Shown: positions 1 through 9,078, counted from the stretch's first letter. The stretch: DNA of 64,000 nt from Sphingobacterium nematocida (GCF_900168125.1 NZ_FUZF01000014.1:85697-149696); one strand, 5' to 3'. Notes: a model not told the origin generated them from the letters alone. Numbers and translations: made by a program.

Positions 1-200
1 TTTAGTGCAGTATATAGGAATTTGCGTAAAACGTAGTCAATAATAACCAAGCACAATATGGAAGTAACAAATAGGCTGCCCGCAGTAATGATATGTGTTT
101 GCTGTACCGATAAACCTATCTGATCAAAAAGATCAAAAATGTACTGATAAACTGAACTGGAATATTGTTCATTGAAGTTGAGTAAATCTAAATTTTTCAT
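1..200 (-). CDS. N-terminal part of an MscS-like mechanosensitive channel (runs off the left edge)
   Basis: An open frame reads leftward from the ATG whose complement is at 198-200 and stays open for 66 codons to the window edge. The visible part has a short polar leader followed by one hydrophobic segment (about residues 38-55, ITAGSLFVTSILCLVIIDYV) ending in DYVLRKFLYTAL. This first-helix layout is what I recall from Bacteroidota MscS/YbdG-type channels, but no pore or beta domain is in view, so the family call is an inference. It is divergent from gpsA/ggpPS; a channel that opens on hypo-osmotic shock would fit beside compatible-solute and K+ uptake genes. It could equally be another small membrane protein. 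Confidence 0.5.
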   Translation of the reverse strand, partial: MKNLDLLNFNEQYSSSVYQYIFDLFDQIGLSVQQTHIITAGSLFVTSILCLVIIDYVLRKFLYTAL

Positions 201-283
201 ATGAACTCACAAAATTACAAAAAAATAAATTAACTATTGATTACTTGTTTATAGTGTTGTTTTGTAGTGTTTGAAGGGTTTTA

Positions 284-315
284 TTTGTTTAATGGTTAAA
301 ATTTTTATATATTTG
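284..315 (+). promoter_or_regulatory. Bacteroidota-type promoter for gpsA-ggpPS
   Basis: TTTG at 284-287 is followed by exactly 20 nt and then TATATTTG at 308-315, matching the Bacteroidota housekeeping sigma consensus (TTTG or TTG, about 20 nt, TAnnTTTG). It lies about 65 nt upstream of the gpsA start. The match is seen directly; activity is inferred. Confidence 0.65.
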
Positions 316-380
316 TATCGCAATAGATAAAACCAGTATGCAGAAATCCTAGTTTCTGCTTCTTAAAAACCCCCAATAAT

Positions 381-1370
381 TTGAATGAGATTAGTGTTAT
401 AGGTGGCGGGAGTTGGGCTACGGCCCTGGTGAAAATTTTAACGGAGAATAACATCTCGGTAAATTGGTATCTGAGGAGAGCTGAGCAGGCCTTTGCGATT
501 ACCACGGATGGTGTAAATCCTGACTACCTATCTTTTTTAAAACTTGAAAATACCCGTATCTACGCATCGCATGATCTGGATGAGGTCATCGATCGTTCAG
601 ATGTTCTGCTCTTTGTTGTGCCCAGTGCGTATTTACCCCTTCTATGTTCTTTAATTGACAAAGAAAAGGTTTCAGATAAGTTTGTGATAAGCTCCATCAA
701 GGGAATGGTAGGCGAGAGCAATATGCTTCCAAGCTCCTATTTAGCGAGTTGTTTTGATCTTACACCTTTTCAGCAATGTATAATTGCAGGGCCATGTCAT
801 GCTGAGGAAATCGCCAGAAATAAAAAGACCTATATGACCTTATGCGGTACAAACGAAGGTTTCATTGAACAGATCTCAAATTGGTTTAATAGCGGTTATA
901 TACAGGTCAATGCAAGTAAAGACATGGTAGGCGTGGAATATGCAGCAATCTATAAAAATGTTGTCGGTATCGCTTGTGGAATGGCAGAGGGGCTACATTA
1001 TGGCGATAATTTTATTGCTGTATTAATGGCCAATGCGATCCATGAATTGAATCTTTTACTTGATGCGCTGGGAGTAAGGTTTTCAAGATTGGGAATATCC
1101 ACTTATCTGGGTGATTTATTGGTTACAGGGTATTCACCACATAGTCGCAATAGGACCTTTGGTAAATATTTGGGACGAGGGTATTCAGTTGTGGAGGCGC
1201 ATGAGATGCTGGGTATGGTCGCTGAAGGATATTTCGCAACAAAAGGTTTGAAAGATACCGTGCTAAAGTTACATCTGGATCTCCCCTTATTAAATACAGC
1301 TTATCGAGTACTTTATAACAGGATGTCAGCAATTGATGAATTTAAACTTTTAGAAAGGAATATTAAATAA
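381..1370 (+). CDS. gpsA: NAD(P)-dependent glycerol-3-phosphate dehydrogenase
   Basis: The 329-residue cytosolic protein reduces dihydroxyacetone phosphate to sn-glycerol-3-phosphate. The nucleotide-binding motif GGGSWATAL is at residues 8-16, GPCHAEEIA (family GPSHAEE) at about 137-145, and the conserved lysine in YKNVVG at residue 192. Length agrees with the family. The start is a TTG: an in-frame stop lies at 324-326, no in-frame ATG or GTG lies between, and the TTG places the dinucleotide fold at the normal distance from the N-terminus. Its stop is 1 nt before ggpPS, so the two are almost certainly co-transcribed. The pairing suggests a dedicated supply of glycerol-3-phosphate for glucosylglycerol synthesis, although a general role in phospholipid synthesis cannot be excluded without knowing whether the genome has another gpsA. 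Confidence 0.93.
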   Translation: MNEISVIGGGSWATALVKILTENNISVNWYLRRAEQAFAITTDGVNPDYLSFLKLENTRIYASHDLDEVIDRSDVLLFVVPSAYLPLLCSLIDKEKVSDKFVISSIKGMVGESNMLPSSYLASCFDLTPFQQCIIAGPCHAEEIARNKKTYMTLCGTNEGFIEQISNWFNSGYIQVNASKDMVGVEYAAIYKNVVGIACGMAEGLHYGDNFIAVLMANAIHELNLLLDALGVRFSRLGISTYLGDLLVTGYSPHSRNRTFGKYLGRGYSVVEAHEMLGMVAEGYFATKGLKDTVLKLHLDLPLLNTAYRVLYNRMSAIDEFKLLERNIK

Positions 1371-1371
1371 T

Positions 1372-3615
1372 ATGTTATTAGCAACAGATTTAGATGGAAC
1401 TTTTTTGGGCGGGAAAATGGAAGACCGTCTTAGACTATATAGATTTATAAAGGCGAATCCCGAAATTCAGCTTGTTTTTGTAACAGGCAGGGGGTTGGAG
1501 TCAGTATTGCCACTTTTGAGTGATCCACTCATCCCTGCGCCTGATTATATTATAGCGGATGTAGGAGCTACCCTAGTCAATGGACATACGTTGGAATCAA
1601 TAGAACCACTACAAAGTGAAATTGAGGAGAAATGGCCTAAAACCTATGCTATTCGCTCAGAATTGGAGGAAATATCAGGAATTAGCTATCAGCGGGTTCC
1701 GCAACAACGTCGGAGCTCATTTTATTATGGACCGGATTTGGACATGGCTGAGGTGCAACGTGTTGCTAATAAGTATAATTGTGACATCATTACTTCTGCG
1801 GATAAATATTTGGATTTATTACCCAAAGGGGTCAATAAAGGGACTACGCTGAAGAAATTGATTGAATTTTTAGATATTTCTGACGATAGTGTCATGGTAG
1901 CGGGTGATACCTTAAACGATCTAGCTTTGTTTCAGGTGGGGTTTGGTGGTGTGGCTGTAGGGAAGTCTGAGCCAGAGCTTTTCAATGCAATAGCAAAGAT
2001 GAAGACTGCTTATCAGGCAGATGTTAGTGGTGCTGGTGGTATATTGGAATATATGGCAGCCCATGCACCATTTCAACTGCTGTTAGCTAATGAGAAAAAG
2101 CTATCCCCAAAAATAAAACAAAAGGATACAGAACAATTGGTGATGGTCTATCATCGGTTGCCTTTCGAAAAAGAGGTTGTCGGAGGAAAAAGCATTCGTG
2201 TGGCTCCTAAAAGCCCGAACGGTATCATCCCTTCTTTACTTGGATTGTTTGAAAAAGGGAGGTCCGGTCTCTGGATAGGCGAGGAAGTTTTGCAGGATGA
2301 TAATCTGGTCCCTAATCAATTGGTTGATGAAAATAAATATCCGAATTTGGTTGCGGCTACCATTCCGCTTTCCAAAGAAGATATTGACAAGTTTTATCGT
2401 GTTTTTTCGAAGGAAGCGTTCTGGCCGACCATATTTTCATTTGTTGACAAAGCGAAGTTTAATCATGAGGATTGGGAACATTACCTTAAAATAAATAAGA
2501 TTTTTGCGGATCGTATAGCAAGGGAAGCTGATGAAGGAGCGCTCGTCTGGATACATGAATATAATTTATGGATGGTACCTTCATTTTTGAAAATGATGCG
2601 TCCTGATTTAAAAATAGGATTTTTCCACCATACTGCGTTCCCTGCTGCCGATATCTTCAATATAATCCCTTGGCGAAAAGAAATCATCGGAAGTCTTTTA
2701 CAATGTGACTTTATTAGCTTTCATATCCCTAGGTACGTTGAGAATTTTGTTGACGTAGTCCGGAGTCACACGCCGATTAAGGTGATGGATAAGATTGACG
2801 TAGCAAATAGGTTCCGAACCTACAGCTGTGCGCTTGGTGTAGATCAGATGACAAAAGTCATTGAAGTAGATGGCCGGAAGATACGTTTGGGAGCTCAACC
2901 TGTCGGCGTAAATTGTGGTCATATTAAACAGATCTTAGCAAAAGAGTCGATTAAGGAACATATTAATACATTTACAAACGCCAAGAATTCAGCAGATGTC
3001 AGGCGGATTATATCCATTGAACGATTGGATTATGTCAAGGGACCGTTGGAGAAAATACAGGCATTTGGCGAATTTCTGGAAGAGTATCCTGAGTTTAGGG
3101 GAAAGATCGAATTGGTAAATGTTTGCACACCACCGTCTCAGGGGATGACTATCTATGATGAAATCAGGGATCAGGTCAATCAGGCTGTTGGTGAAATCAA
3201 TGGCAAATATGCAACAATGAACTGGAGTCCTATTCAATATTTTTATCGTGCTTTACCTTTTGAGGAGGTCGTGGAGCAATATGCGTTGAGTGATATTGCG
3301 TGGATTACACCCTTACGGGACGGTCTCAATCTAGTGGCAAAAGAATATATAGCAACACATGGCCTTCTTGAGACATCAGGTATACTAATCCTTTCTGAAT
3401 TTGCTGGAGCATCTGTCGAGTTACCATACGCGATATTGACCAACCCTTATGATCGAAAAGGTATGAAAGAATCTTTATTGAAAGCATTGGTCATGGAACC
3501 TGGAGAAGCACAGGTAAGGGCACGGAGATTATATGAATATATTGAACATTACGATATACATTATTGGGGAAAAGACTTTGTGAAAGAGCTGGAAAAATCA
3601 GGGAGAACTGAATAA
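1372..3615 (+). CDS. ggpPS: Bifunctional glucosylglycerol-phosphate phosphatase/synthase
   Basis: The 747-residue fusion has an N-terminal HAD phosphatase (residues 1-235) and a C-terminal GT20 glycosyltransferase (about 255-740). HAD motifs visible are DLDGT with D6 and D8, VTGR at 37-40 and AGDTLND with D179 and D183. The GT20 half carries SPNGI (281-285), EAFWP, HHTAFPAADIFNI, FHIPRYVENF and ITPLRDGLNLVAKEY. These agree with my recollection of cyanobacterial GgpS more closely than with trehalose-phosphate synthase OtsA, and the phosphatase-synthase fusion is the GgpPS form known in salt-tolerant proteobacteria. Expected reaction: ADP-glucose plus glycerol-3-phosphate to glucosylglycerol phosphate, then dephosphorylation to the osmolyte glucosylglycerol. 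The adjoining gpsA, which makes the acceptor, supports this over trehalose. Trehalose synthesis remains the alternative. Confidence 0.85.
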   Translation: MLLATDLDGTFLGGKMEDRLRLYRFIKANPEIQLVFVTGRGLESVLPLLSDPLIPAPDYIIADVGATLVNGHTLESIEPLQSEIEEKWPKTYAIRSELEEISGISYQRVPQQRRSSFYYGPDLDMAEVQRVANKYNCDIITSADKYLDLLPKGVNKGTTLKKLIEFLDISDDSVMVAGDTLNDLALFQVGFGGVAVGKSEPELFNAIAKMKTAYQADVSGAGGILEYMAAHAPFQLLLANEKKLSPKIKQKDTEQLVMVYHRLPFEKEVVGGKSIRVAPKSPNGIIPSLLGLFEKGRSGLWIGEEVLQDDNLVPNQLVDENKYPNLVAATIPLSKEDIDKFYRVFSKEAFWPTIFSFVDKAKFNHEDWEHYLKINKIFADRIAREADEGALVWIHEYNLWMVPSFLKMMRPDLKIGFFHHTAFPAADIFNIIPWRKEIIGSLLQCDFISFHIPRYVENFVDVVRSHTPIKVMDKIDVANRFRTYSCALGVDQMTKVIEVDGRKIRLGAQPVGVNCGHIKQILAKESIKEHINTFTNAKNSADVRRIISIERLDYVKGPLEKIQAFGEFLEEYPEFRGKIELVNVCTPPSQGMTIYDEIRDQVNQAVGEINGKYATMNWSPIQYFYRALPFEEVVEQYALSDIAWITPLRDGLNLVAKEYIATHGLLETSGILILSEFAGASVELPYAILTNPYDRKGMKESLLKALVMEPGEAQVRARRLYEYIEHYDIHYWGKDFVKELEKSGRTE

Positions 3616-3665
3616 AAAAATAGTGCTTTTTAAGCAAAGTAAATAAAGCCACGGATTAGATATAT

Positions 3666-4523
3666 ATGGGAAATAGCAACAATAGTAATGGATATCAAGA
3701 AACTTTCAGGCTAAATCACAACTATTACTTTGATAATTTTGCGAACGGAAAGAAATTTTTTGAGTCTACCCAAAGGTGGCTTGATGATACATATTTCTTG
3801 ATCTTCTTTGGTAGCTCAAATAATACACATCGAGAACAGCACGTCTTGTTATTTTTCAACCTTCAATATTCTCACTTGCAAGAGATGAGTGCGCCTCTTA
3901 AAGAAGGGGTTTGTTTTGCCATCCGTTCAGATCTATTCAAAGAATATAGTAGGCGGAATAGACTAAGAGATTTTGGCTTTTTAGAATATTCAATTCAGGA
4001 ATCTATCATATTGATGGATAGCGATTATGGGCTTATAAAGAATATCTTTGAGTTGATACACCAAGAAACCAAAGCCCCGGCTAGTGATATTCAATCAAGC
4101 ATACTTGTTGCATACCTTAATTTGCTTTTACGACATATGCAACGGTTTTACCTGCGGTCAATGGAGGATAGGGTAAATGAATTGAGATTGTTATATCAAG
4201 ATTTTATTAATGATCTGCAGTCTCTTTTTGACACAGAAAGAAAAAGTATGATTATACTTCCCAGCTTAGCATTATTGGCTAAGAAGCTAAGTTGTACTCC
4301 TCGATTTCTAAACGATGTGTCTTTAAAAATATCCGAAAATACAGCGCAGCGTCATATTGACAATTTCATTGTTAAGAGAACAAAAGAATTGCTTGCTGAA
4401 ACAGATTTGTCTGTCGCTGAAATTGCTGAAAAAATGAAGTTCAATCAACCTCAGTCTTTAACTAGGTTGTTTAAAAGGATAACAAGAATCAGCCCGCTGG
4501 ACTATCGCATTTCTATTATTTAA
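3666..4523 (+). CDS. AraC-family transcriptional regulator
   Basis: This 285-residue protein has a C-terminal AraC-type double helix-turn-helix (about residues 190-282, including TDLSVAEIAEKMKF and QSLTRLFKRITRISPLDYR). The N-terminal 170 residues resemble a ligand-sensing domain but I recognise no specific motif. It lies 50 nt after ggpPS and before ktrB, on the same strand, so a role in controlling the osmolyte or potassium genes is a reasonable guess from position only. No effector can be inferred. Confidence 0.85.
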   Translation: MGNSNNSNGYQETFRLNHNYYFDNFANGKKFFESTQRWLDDTYFLIFFGSSNNTHREQHVLLFFNLQYSHLQEMSAPLKEGVCFAIRSDLFKEYSRRNRLRDFGFLEYSIQESIILMDSDYGLIKNIFELIHQETKAPASDIQSSILVAYLNLLLRHMQRFYLRSMEDRVNELRLLYQDFINDLQSLFDTERKSMIILPSLALLAKKLSCTPRFLNDVSLKISENTAQRHIDNFIVKRTKELLAETDLSVAEIAEKMKFNQPQSLTRLFKRITRISPLDYRISII

Positions 4524-4631
4524 AGAATTACCTAGTATCAGAAGTTGGTTGTAAATAAGTTATTTTAGCACCAGATTATTAATTTATTTATACGGTAGCT
4601 TTAATCTACTCATAAAAAGGGTTTGTTTTTA

Positions 4632-4639
4632 TACTTTTG
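4632..4639 (+). promoter_or_regulatory. Possible -7 element for ktrBA
   Basis: TACTTTTG matches TAnnTTTG and ends 15 nt before the ktrB GTG. No convincing TTG lies 20 nt upstream, so this is a weak candidate. Confidence 0.3.
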
Positions 4640-4654
4640 TTATTAAATTAGCAC

Positions 4655-6037
4655 GTGATTCGAAAACGGTTATTTAATCCTGCTCAACTATTTATTTCCA
4701 GCTTTCTGGCACTTATTCTTTTTGGAACCATATTGTTGAAGCTTCCTATTGCGCTACAGCAGCCGCTATCTTGGCTAGATGCTTTATTTACAGCCACCAG
4801 TGCAGTCTGTGTCACGGGCTTGGTCGTGGTTGATACAGCTACTCATTTTACGATATGGGGACATGTTTTCATTATGTTACTTATTCAGGCCGGCGGGATT
4901 GGTATATTATCATTTGCAGGATTGTTTACGTATTTTCTCAAAGGTGGAAGCAGTTATGAGAACCAATTGGCTATACGTGATTTCTCAAATACCGAGCGTC
5001 TGGGAGAAGTATTCGTTCTTTTGAAACGAACTATATTAATCACCTTTGGTATAGAGCTGGTTGGCGCTGCCGCTATTTTCTGGAGTTTGAAAGGCGTAAA
5101 TAATATTGGATTTCTGGAAAAAGTTTTTACGTCTGTATTCCATGCCGTTTCTTCTTTCTGTAATGCAGGATTTTCTACACTGCCTTTGGGCTTGATGGAT
5201 AGTACCGTGCTTCATAATTATGGTTTTCAATTGGCCGTAGCATGCATTTATATTTTTGGAGGACTAGGTTTTCCCATTGTTATAAACGTGCTTAAATACT
5301 TCAAGCATGTGTTGAATAGATTACTAAAAAAATGGACGTTGAACGAAAACTACTACCGTCCATGGGTCATGACGATCAATAGTAAGATCAATCTGATCAC
5401 GACGGGATTGATTACAGCTATTGCAACTCTGGTATTGTATATTAATGAATACGGACATGTACTAGCGGGACATGACAAAGTCGGTAAGTGGGTAATAGCT
5501 TTTGCTACAGCTACTACACCAAGGACCGCGGGTTTTAATAGTATTGATTTTTCGCATCTTCATTTCTCAAGTATTCTTTTTGTTATGTTGTTGATGTGGA
5601 TTGGTGCTTCTCCAAACTCTACTGGTGGAGGTATCAAAACCAGCACGTTTGCAGTGGCAGTCCTTAATGTATGGAGCCTGGCCAGAGGCAAAAATAGAAC
5701 CGATGTCTTTCGTCGAGAGATAGCTACTATTTCTATACAAAGGGCCTTTGCAACGATGTTCTTATCTTTGATCGTGATCGGATTGGCCGTGTTTGGTATT
5801 TCTTTTTTTGAACGGGAAAGACCGTTGTTAGATATCGCTTTTGAGTGCTTTTCGGCTTATAGTACGGTTGGATTATCGTTAAATGTTACAGGAGGCCTAA
5901 TGACGGGCAGCAAAGTGATTTTGGTTCTGCTTATGTTTGTTGGACGAGTAACGATGCTTTCAGTACTGATAGCATTTGTGAAAAAAATAAATTATATACA
6001 GTATAGATATGCTCCAGAAGAGCTAACAATATATTAA
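4655..6037 (+). CDS. ktrB: Potassium uptake channel subunit, TrkH/KtrB family
   Basis: The 460-residue integral membrane protein has the four pseudo-repeat layout of Trk/Ktr K+ translocators. Pore-loop-like stretches are visible: ATSAVCVTGL (first repeat), VSSFCNAGFS (second), ATTPRTAGFN (third) and FSAYSTVGLS (fourth), each with the selectivity-filter glycine. GTG at 4655 is used as the start because the conserved hydrophobic region begins directly after it. Only 4 nt separate it from ktrA, its cytosolic gating partner. K+ accumulation is the usual first response to hyperosmotic stress, which fits the preceding glucosylglycerol genes. Confidence 0.93.
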   Translation: MIRKRLFNPAQLFISSFLALILFGTILLKLPIALQQPLSWLDALFTATSAVCVTGLVVVDTATHFTIWGHVFIMLLIQAGGIGILSFAGLFTYFLKGGSSYENQLAIRDFSNTERLGEVFVLLKRTILITFGIELVGAAAIFWSLKGVNNIGFLEKVFTSVFHAVSSFCNAGFSTLPLGLMDSTVLHNYGFQLAVACIYIFGGLGFPIVINVLKYFKHVLNRLLKKWTLNENYYRPWVMTINSKINLITTGLITAIATLVLYINEYGHVLAGHDKVGKWVIAFATATTPRTAGFNSIDFSHLHFSSILFVMLLMWIGASPNSTGGGIKTSTFAVAVLNVWSLARGKNRTDVFRREIATISIQRAFATMFLSLIVIGLAVFGISFFERERPLLDIAFECFSAYSTVGLSLNVTGGLMTGSKVILVLLMFVGRVTMLSVLIAFVKKINYIQYRYAPEELTIY

Positions 6038-6041
6038 GAAT

Positions 6042-6719
6042 ATGAAGTTTATAATCATAGGTTTAGGTAATTTTGGAGCATCGCTCGCAGAGAAATTAAC
6101 CATTCAAGGTAATGAAGTAATTGGAGTAGACCGTCGTCTTGAAAAAGTAACTGCGCTTAAAGAGAAGATAACACATACCGTGTGTCTGGATGCCACTGAT
6201 GAGGTTGCATTCTCTTCTCTGCCACACAAGAATACAGATGTATTTGTGGTAGCTATAGGAGAAGACGAAGGCGCGAATATTATGGTTACGGCATTATGTA
6301 AAGAAGCTAATGTTAAAAGGTTGATAAGTAGAGCCGTAAATCGACTACATGAAAAAGTACTGGGCGCTTTGGGCGTATCCGAAATTGCTCATCCGGAGGA
6401 AGAATCGGCCGAGCGGTGGTCAAAGCGTTTGTGTATGTCGGGGCTTGTAGATTCATTTGAATTGAATAGCAACTACTCCATTGTGGAGGCTATAGTACCC
6501 GAAAAATATGTGGGAAAAACAATACAAGAGATTGGATTTCGTGAACGATATGAACTGCTTGTGCTGACCATCTTAAAAAGTACCGAAAAAGAAACAACAT
6601 TTGGTAAAAGTGTTGTAACGACTGTTTTGCATGGTATACCCAAGCCCGATACAAAATTAGAAAGAGGAGATATCTTAGCAATTTATGGTTATAATGATCA
6701 TATAAAGTCATTTTTATAA
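6042..6719 (+). CDS. ktrA: Potassium uptake regulatory subunit with RCK domains
   Basis: The 225-residue cytosolic protein has an RCK_N Rossmann domain with GLGNFG at residues 7-12 and an acidic strand end (VIGVDRR), followed by an RCK_C domain in the last 80 residues. Length is right for KtrA (about 220) and half that of TrkA. It forms the nucleotide-gated ring under KtrB. No terminator hairpin with a U-run is obvious right after the stop. Confidence 0.93.
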   Translation: MKFIIIGLGNFGASLAEKLTIQGNEVIGVDRRLEKVTALKEKITHTVCLDATDEVAFSSLPHKNTDVFVVAIGEDEGANIMVTALCKEANVKRLISRAVNRLHEKVLGALGVSEIAHPEEESAERWSKRLCMSGLVDSFELNSNYSIVEAIVPEKYVGKTIQEIGFRERYELLVLTILKSTEKETTFGKSVVTTVLHGIPKPDTKLERGDILAIYGYNDHIKSFL

Positions 6720-6950
6720 AATTTCTTTTCTTTAGAAGCTGTTTTTTTATTTCACGGAAATCAAATCATTCCGTTAGAGTATTAAAAAATCTCATCTGTA
6801 TTAATATATTGCCGGTATATCTCAATTTTCACCGATAGAAATGTTGCGAATAGAAAAGTTAGATATTCTGTCCCTATACGATATTTTTGTGAAATGAAAG
6901 TAGCAAGTTGATACTTTCCATGTGGTTCTGCAAAAAAAAGTAAATTTTCT
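6720..6950. other. Intergenic region between ktrA and the GH88 gene
   Basis: No supported gene. A 6-bp stem ACGGAA/TTCCGT with a 9-nt loop lies at 6754-6774 but no T-run follows it closely, so I do not call it a terminator. The ECF-type motif at 6951-6976 follows. Confidence 0.5.
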
Positions 6951-6976
6951 GTGGGACTTTTCAAGACTACTGGGTC
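6951..6976 (+). promoter_or_regulatory. Candidate ECF-sigma promoter upstream of GH88
   Basis: GTGGGACTTTTC is followed by a 9-nt spacer and GGGTC. The same two blocks at the same spacing occur at 9009-9034 upstream of fecR. The sigma factor encoded between them is the obvious reader. Similarity and spacing are seen directly; promoter function is inferred. Confidence 0.6.
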
Positions 6977-7029
6977 ATGTTATATAAAGCGGCCTTATAA
7001 TGGGACGTATTACATGATAAACCAATTTT

Positions 7030-8292
7030 ATGAGAAGGTATTTTTTTTGCTTAAAATTCACTTTTATGGTGCTGATATTGTCGGGATGTCAGAACCAAAA
7101 ACGGACTGATCCGATTATAAAAGAGAGTTTTGAAGCTGCAGCTCCTCTTTATGATAGTTTGTTGCAGGTAACAGGGAATAATTTTACCGATTATCCCCAT
7201 TCCTTAAATCCTGATGGATCCTTGAAATTTTTACAGATAGACGAATGGACAGGTGGTTTTTGGCCAGGAATACTATGGTATATGTATGAATATACAAAGG
7301 AAAATCATTGGAAAGAGAAAGCACGAGTATGGACCGAATCATTAGAATCTAACCAATATAATACTGCCCATCATGACATTGGTTTTATGATGTTTTGTAG
7401 CTACGGCAATGCTTTGCGCTTTGAAGACAACGCGCGATACCGTGATATCTTAATCCAATCAGCCAGCTCACTTTGTGAACGTTATTCGGACACTGTAAAA
7501 TGTATTCAGTCGTGGAACAGTAGAAAGTCTAAGGGGGATAAAAACGTGTGGGAATATCCGGTAATTATGGATAATATGATGAACCTCGAGTTATTATTTT
7601 ACGCGGCGAAAGAGACCAAGGATTCCAGTTTCCGAAATATTGCAATAAATCATGCGTTACAAACGCTAGAAAATCACATACGACCTGATTACAGTTCATA
7701 TCATGTTGTTAACTATGATCCAAAAACAGGAAAGGTGTTACATAAGCAGACTTTGCAAGGGTTTTCCGATCAATCTACCTGGGCCCGCGGGCAAGCGTGG
7801 GGGATATACGGATTTACTATGACCTATCGCGAAACAGAAGATACACGTTTCTTAAAGACAGCGGAGGGAATGGCTGATTTTTTTATAAATCATTCCAGAT
7901 TACCTTCCGATCACATCCCTTTTTGGGATTTCGATGCCGGAGTGGAGGGCTATGTGCCCGACTGGGACTATCGCCCACAACAATTCGCCGAAATACCTAG
8001 GGATGCTTCTGCCGCTGCAATAGCAGCATCGGCATTAATAGAATTGTCTAACCTCACGAATGATATAAATAAAAAGGAAACATATAAAAAAACGGCTGTT
8101 AATATTTTGCGCACATTGGCTTCCGATCGTTATCGTAATATACAAGGCGATAATCCTTATTTTCTGTTAAAGCACAGCACAGGGAATTTGCCCAGCAACA
8201 ACGAAGTAGATGTACCTTTGATCTATGCAGACTATTATTATCTGGAAGCGTTGTTACGCTACAATAAACAACTGGATAAAGAGAAAACATAA
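7030..8292 (+). CDS. GH88 unsaturated glucuronyl hydrolase, lipoprotein
   Basis: The 420-residue protein should cleave the terminal delta-4,5-unsaturated uronic acid from oligosaccharides left by polysaccharide lyases. It starts with a lipoprotein signal (LILSGC, Cys20), so it is probably periplasm-facing or surface-anchored. Catalytic-type aspartates are recognisable in HDIGFM (D116) and IMDNMMNLELL (D181), matching the two essential Asp residues of this (alpha/alpha)6-barrel family. It is preceded by the candidate ECF promoter and followed by a strong hairpin terminator, so it forms its own transcription unit next to the sigma/anti-sigma and SusCD genes. It implies that a lyase acts upstream in the same pathway, and the BNR_4 protein encoded at 15699 is the natural candidate. 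Confidence 0.92.
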   Translation: MRRYFFCLKFTFMVLILSGCQNQKRTDPIIKESFEAAAPLYDSLLQVTGNNFTDYPHSLNPDGSLKFLQIDEWTGGFWPGILWYMYEYTKENHWKEKARVWTESLESNQYNTAHHDIGFMMFCSYGNALRFEDNARYRDILIQSASSLCERYSDTVKCIQSWNSRKSKGDKNVWEYPVIMDNMMNLELLFYAAKETKDSSFRNIAINHALQTLENHIRPDYSSYHVVNYDPKTGKVLHKQTLQGFSDQSTWARGQAWGIYGFTMTYRETEDTRFLKTAEGMADFFINHSRLPSDHIPFWDFDAGVEGYVPDWDYRPQQFAEIPRDASAAAIAASALIELSNLTNDINKKETYKKTAVNILRTLASDRYRNIQGDNPYFLLKHSTGNLPSNNEVDVPLIYADYYYLEALLRYNKQLDKEKT

Positions 8293-8317
8293 TGGACGAT
8301 TAGATTTTTTTCAGTAG

Positions 8318-8352
8318 AAACTACAATTGCTGTATGCCGATTGTAGTTTTTT
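8318..8352 (+). terminator. Rho-independent terminator after GH88
   Basis: A 10-bp perfect stem AAACTACAAT/ATTGTAGTTT (8318-8327 with 8340-8349) with a 12-nt loop is followed by more T residues. It lies 26 nt after the GH88 stop. Confidence 0.8.
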
Positions 8353-8414
8353 AGACGATCTGATTATCTTTAATCTTTTATTAAATCTTCGACTATATAT
8401 AACCTAAAGTAAAC

Positions 8415-8993
8415 ATGTCTGAGTCGATATATGAAAAAGCGCTAGAAAACGAACTACTCAAGCAAATGGCTACTGGAGATCGTCTCGCTTTTGATGCGAT
8501 TTATACCAGGTATTGGGAGCATGCCTTTTCCGCTGCTTACAAGCGGTTGAAAGATATGGAGCTTGCCCAGGATATTGTACAGGATATTTTTTTACAATTA
8601 TGGTTAAGACGCGAAGAACTCGTTATTGAGAATCTTGGCGCCTATCTTTATATAGCTGTTCGGAACCGGGTATTCAAATGTATGGACAGAGCACAACGGT
8701 TTACACCTTTACCCGAATTGTTTGATCAGCTTTTTGCTACCCGAGAGCAGTCAGATACAGAAGTGATACGCAAGGAGTTTTTTGTTTATTATGAAGCTCT
8801 TGTAGCCACCCTAAGCCCCTCACAACAGGAGATATTTCGTTTGCGATATCACGACGATCTATCTACATTAGAGATTGCTGATCGTTTAAATATAACCAGA
8901 AAGACGGTGCAAAATCAGCTAGGAAAGAGCGTAGCACAACTTCGTCAATCAATGGGACTGCTAATTATTATCCAGTTAATGAAATTCTGGTAA
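8415..8993 (+). CDS. ECF RNA polymerase sigma factor
   Basis: This 192-residue protein shows sigma region 2 (FDAIYTRYWEHAF through AQDIVQDIFLQLW) and region 4 (STLEIADRLNITRKTVQNQL). It belongs to the Bacteroidota ECF sigma/FecR/SusCD class that switches on glycan-utilisation genes when the SusC partner binds substrate. The FecR-type anti-sigma is next, 85 nt downstream, and the candidate recognition motif occurs upstream of both GH88 and fecR. Confidence 0.93.
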   Translation: MSESIYEKALENELLKQMATGDRLAFDAIYTRYWEHAFSAAYKRLKDMELAQDIVQDIFLQLWLRREELVIENLGAYLYIAVRNRVFKCMDRAQRFTPLPELFDQLFATREQSDTEVIRKEFFVYYEALVATLSPSQQEIFRLRYHDDLSTLEIADRLNITRKTVQNQLGKSVAQLRQSMGLLIIIQLMKFW

Positions 8994-9008
8994 AAAATGA
9001 ATGTTTAC

Positions 9009-9034
9009 GTGGGACTTTTCTGTCTATTAGGGTC
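9009..9034 (+). promoter_or_regulatory. Candidate ECF-sigma promoter upstream of fecR
   Basis: Second occurrence of GTGGGACTTTTC, 9-nt spacer, GGGTC; the spacer differs completely from the copy at 6951-6976. It lies in the 85-nt gap between the sigma gene and fecR, so fecR and probably susCD could be induced apart from the sigma gene. Confidence 0.6.
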
Positions 9035-9078
9035 TTATAGGAATAAGGTATTAATAAATACATAACAATTAACCAAAT

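Noticed and set aside
1616..1852. Open frame inside ggpPS
   Set aside because: Lies in another frame of a well-supported gene and has no signal of its own; the many similar short frames inside real genes were treated the same way.
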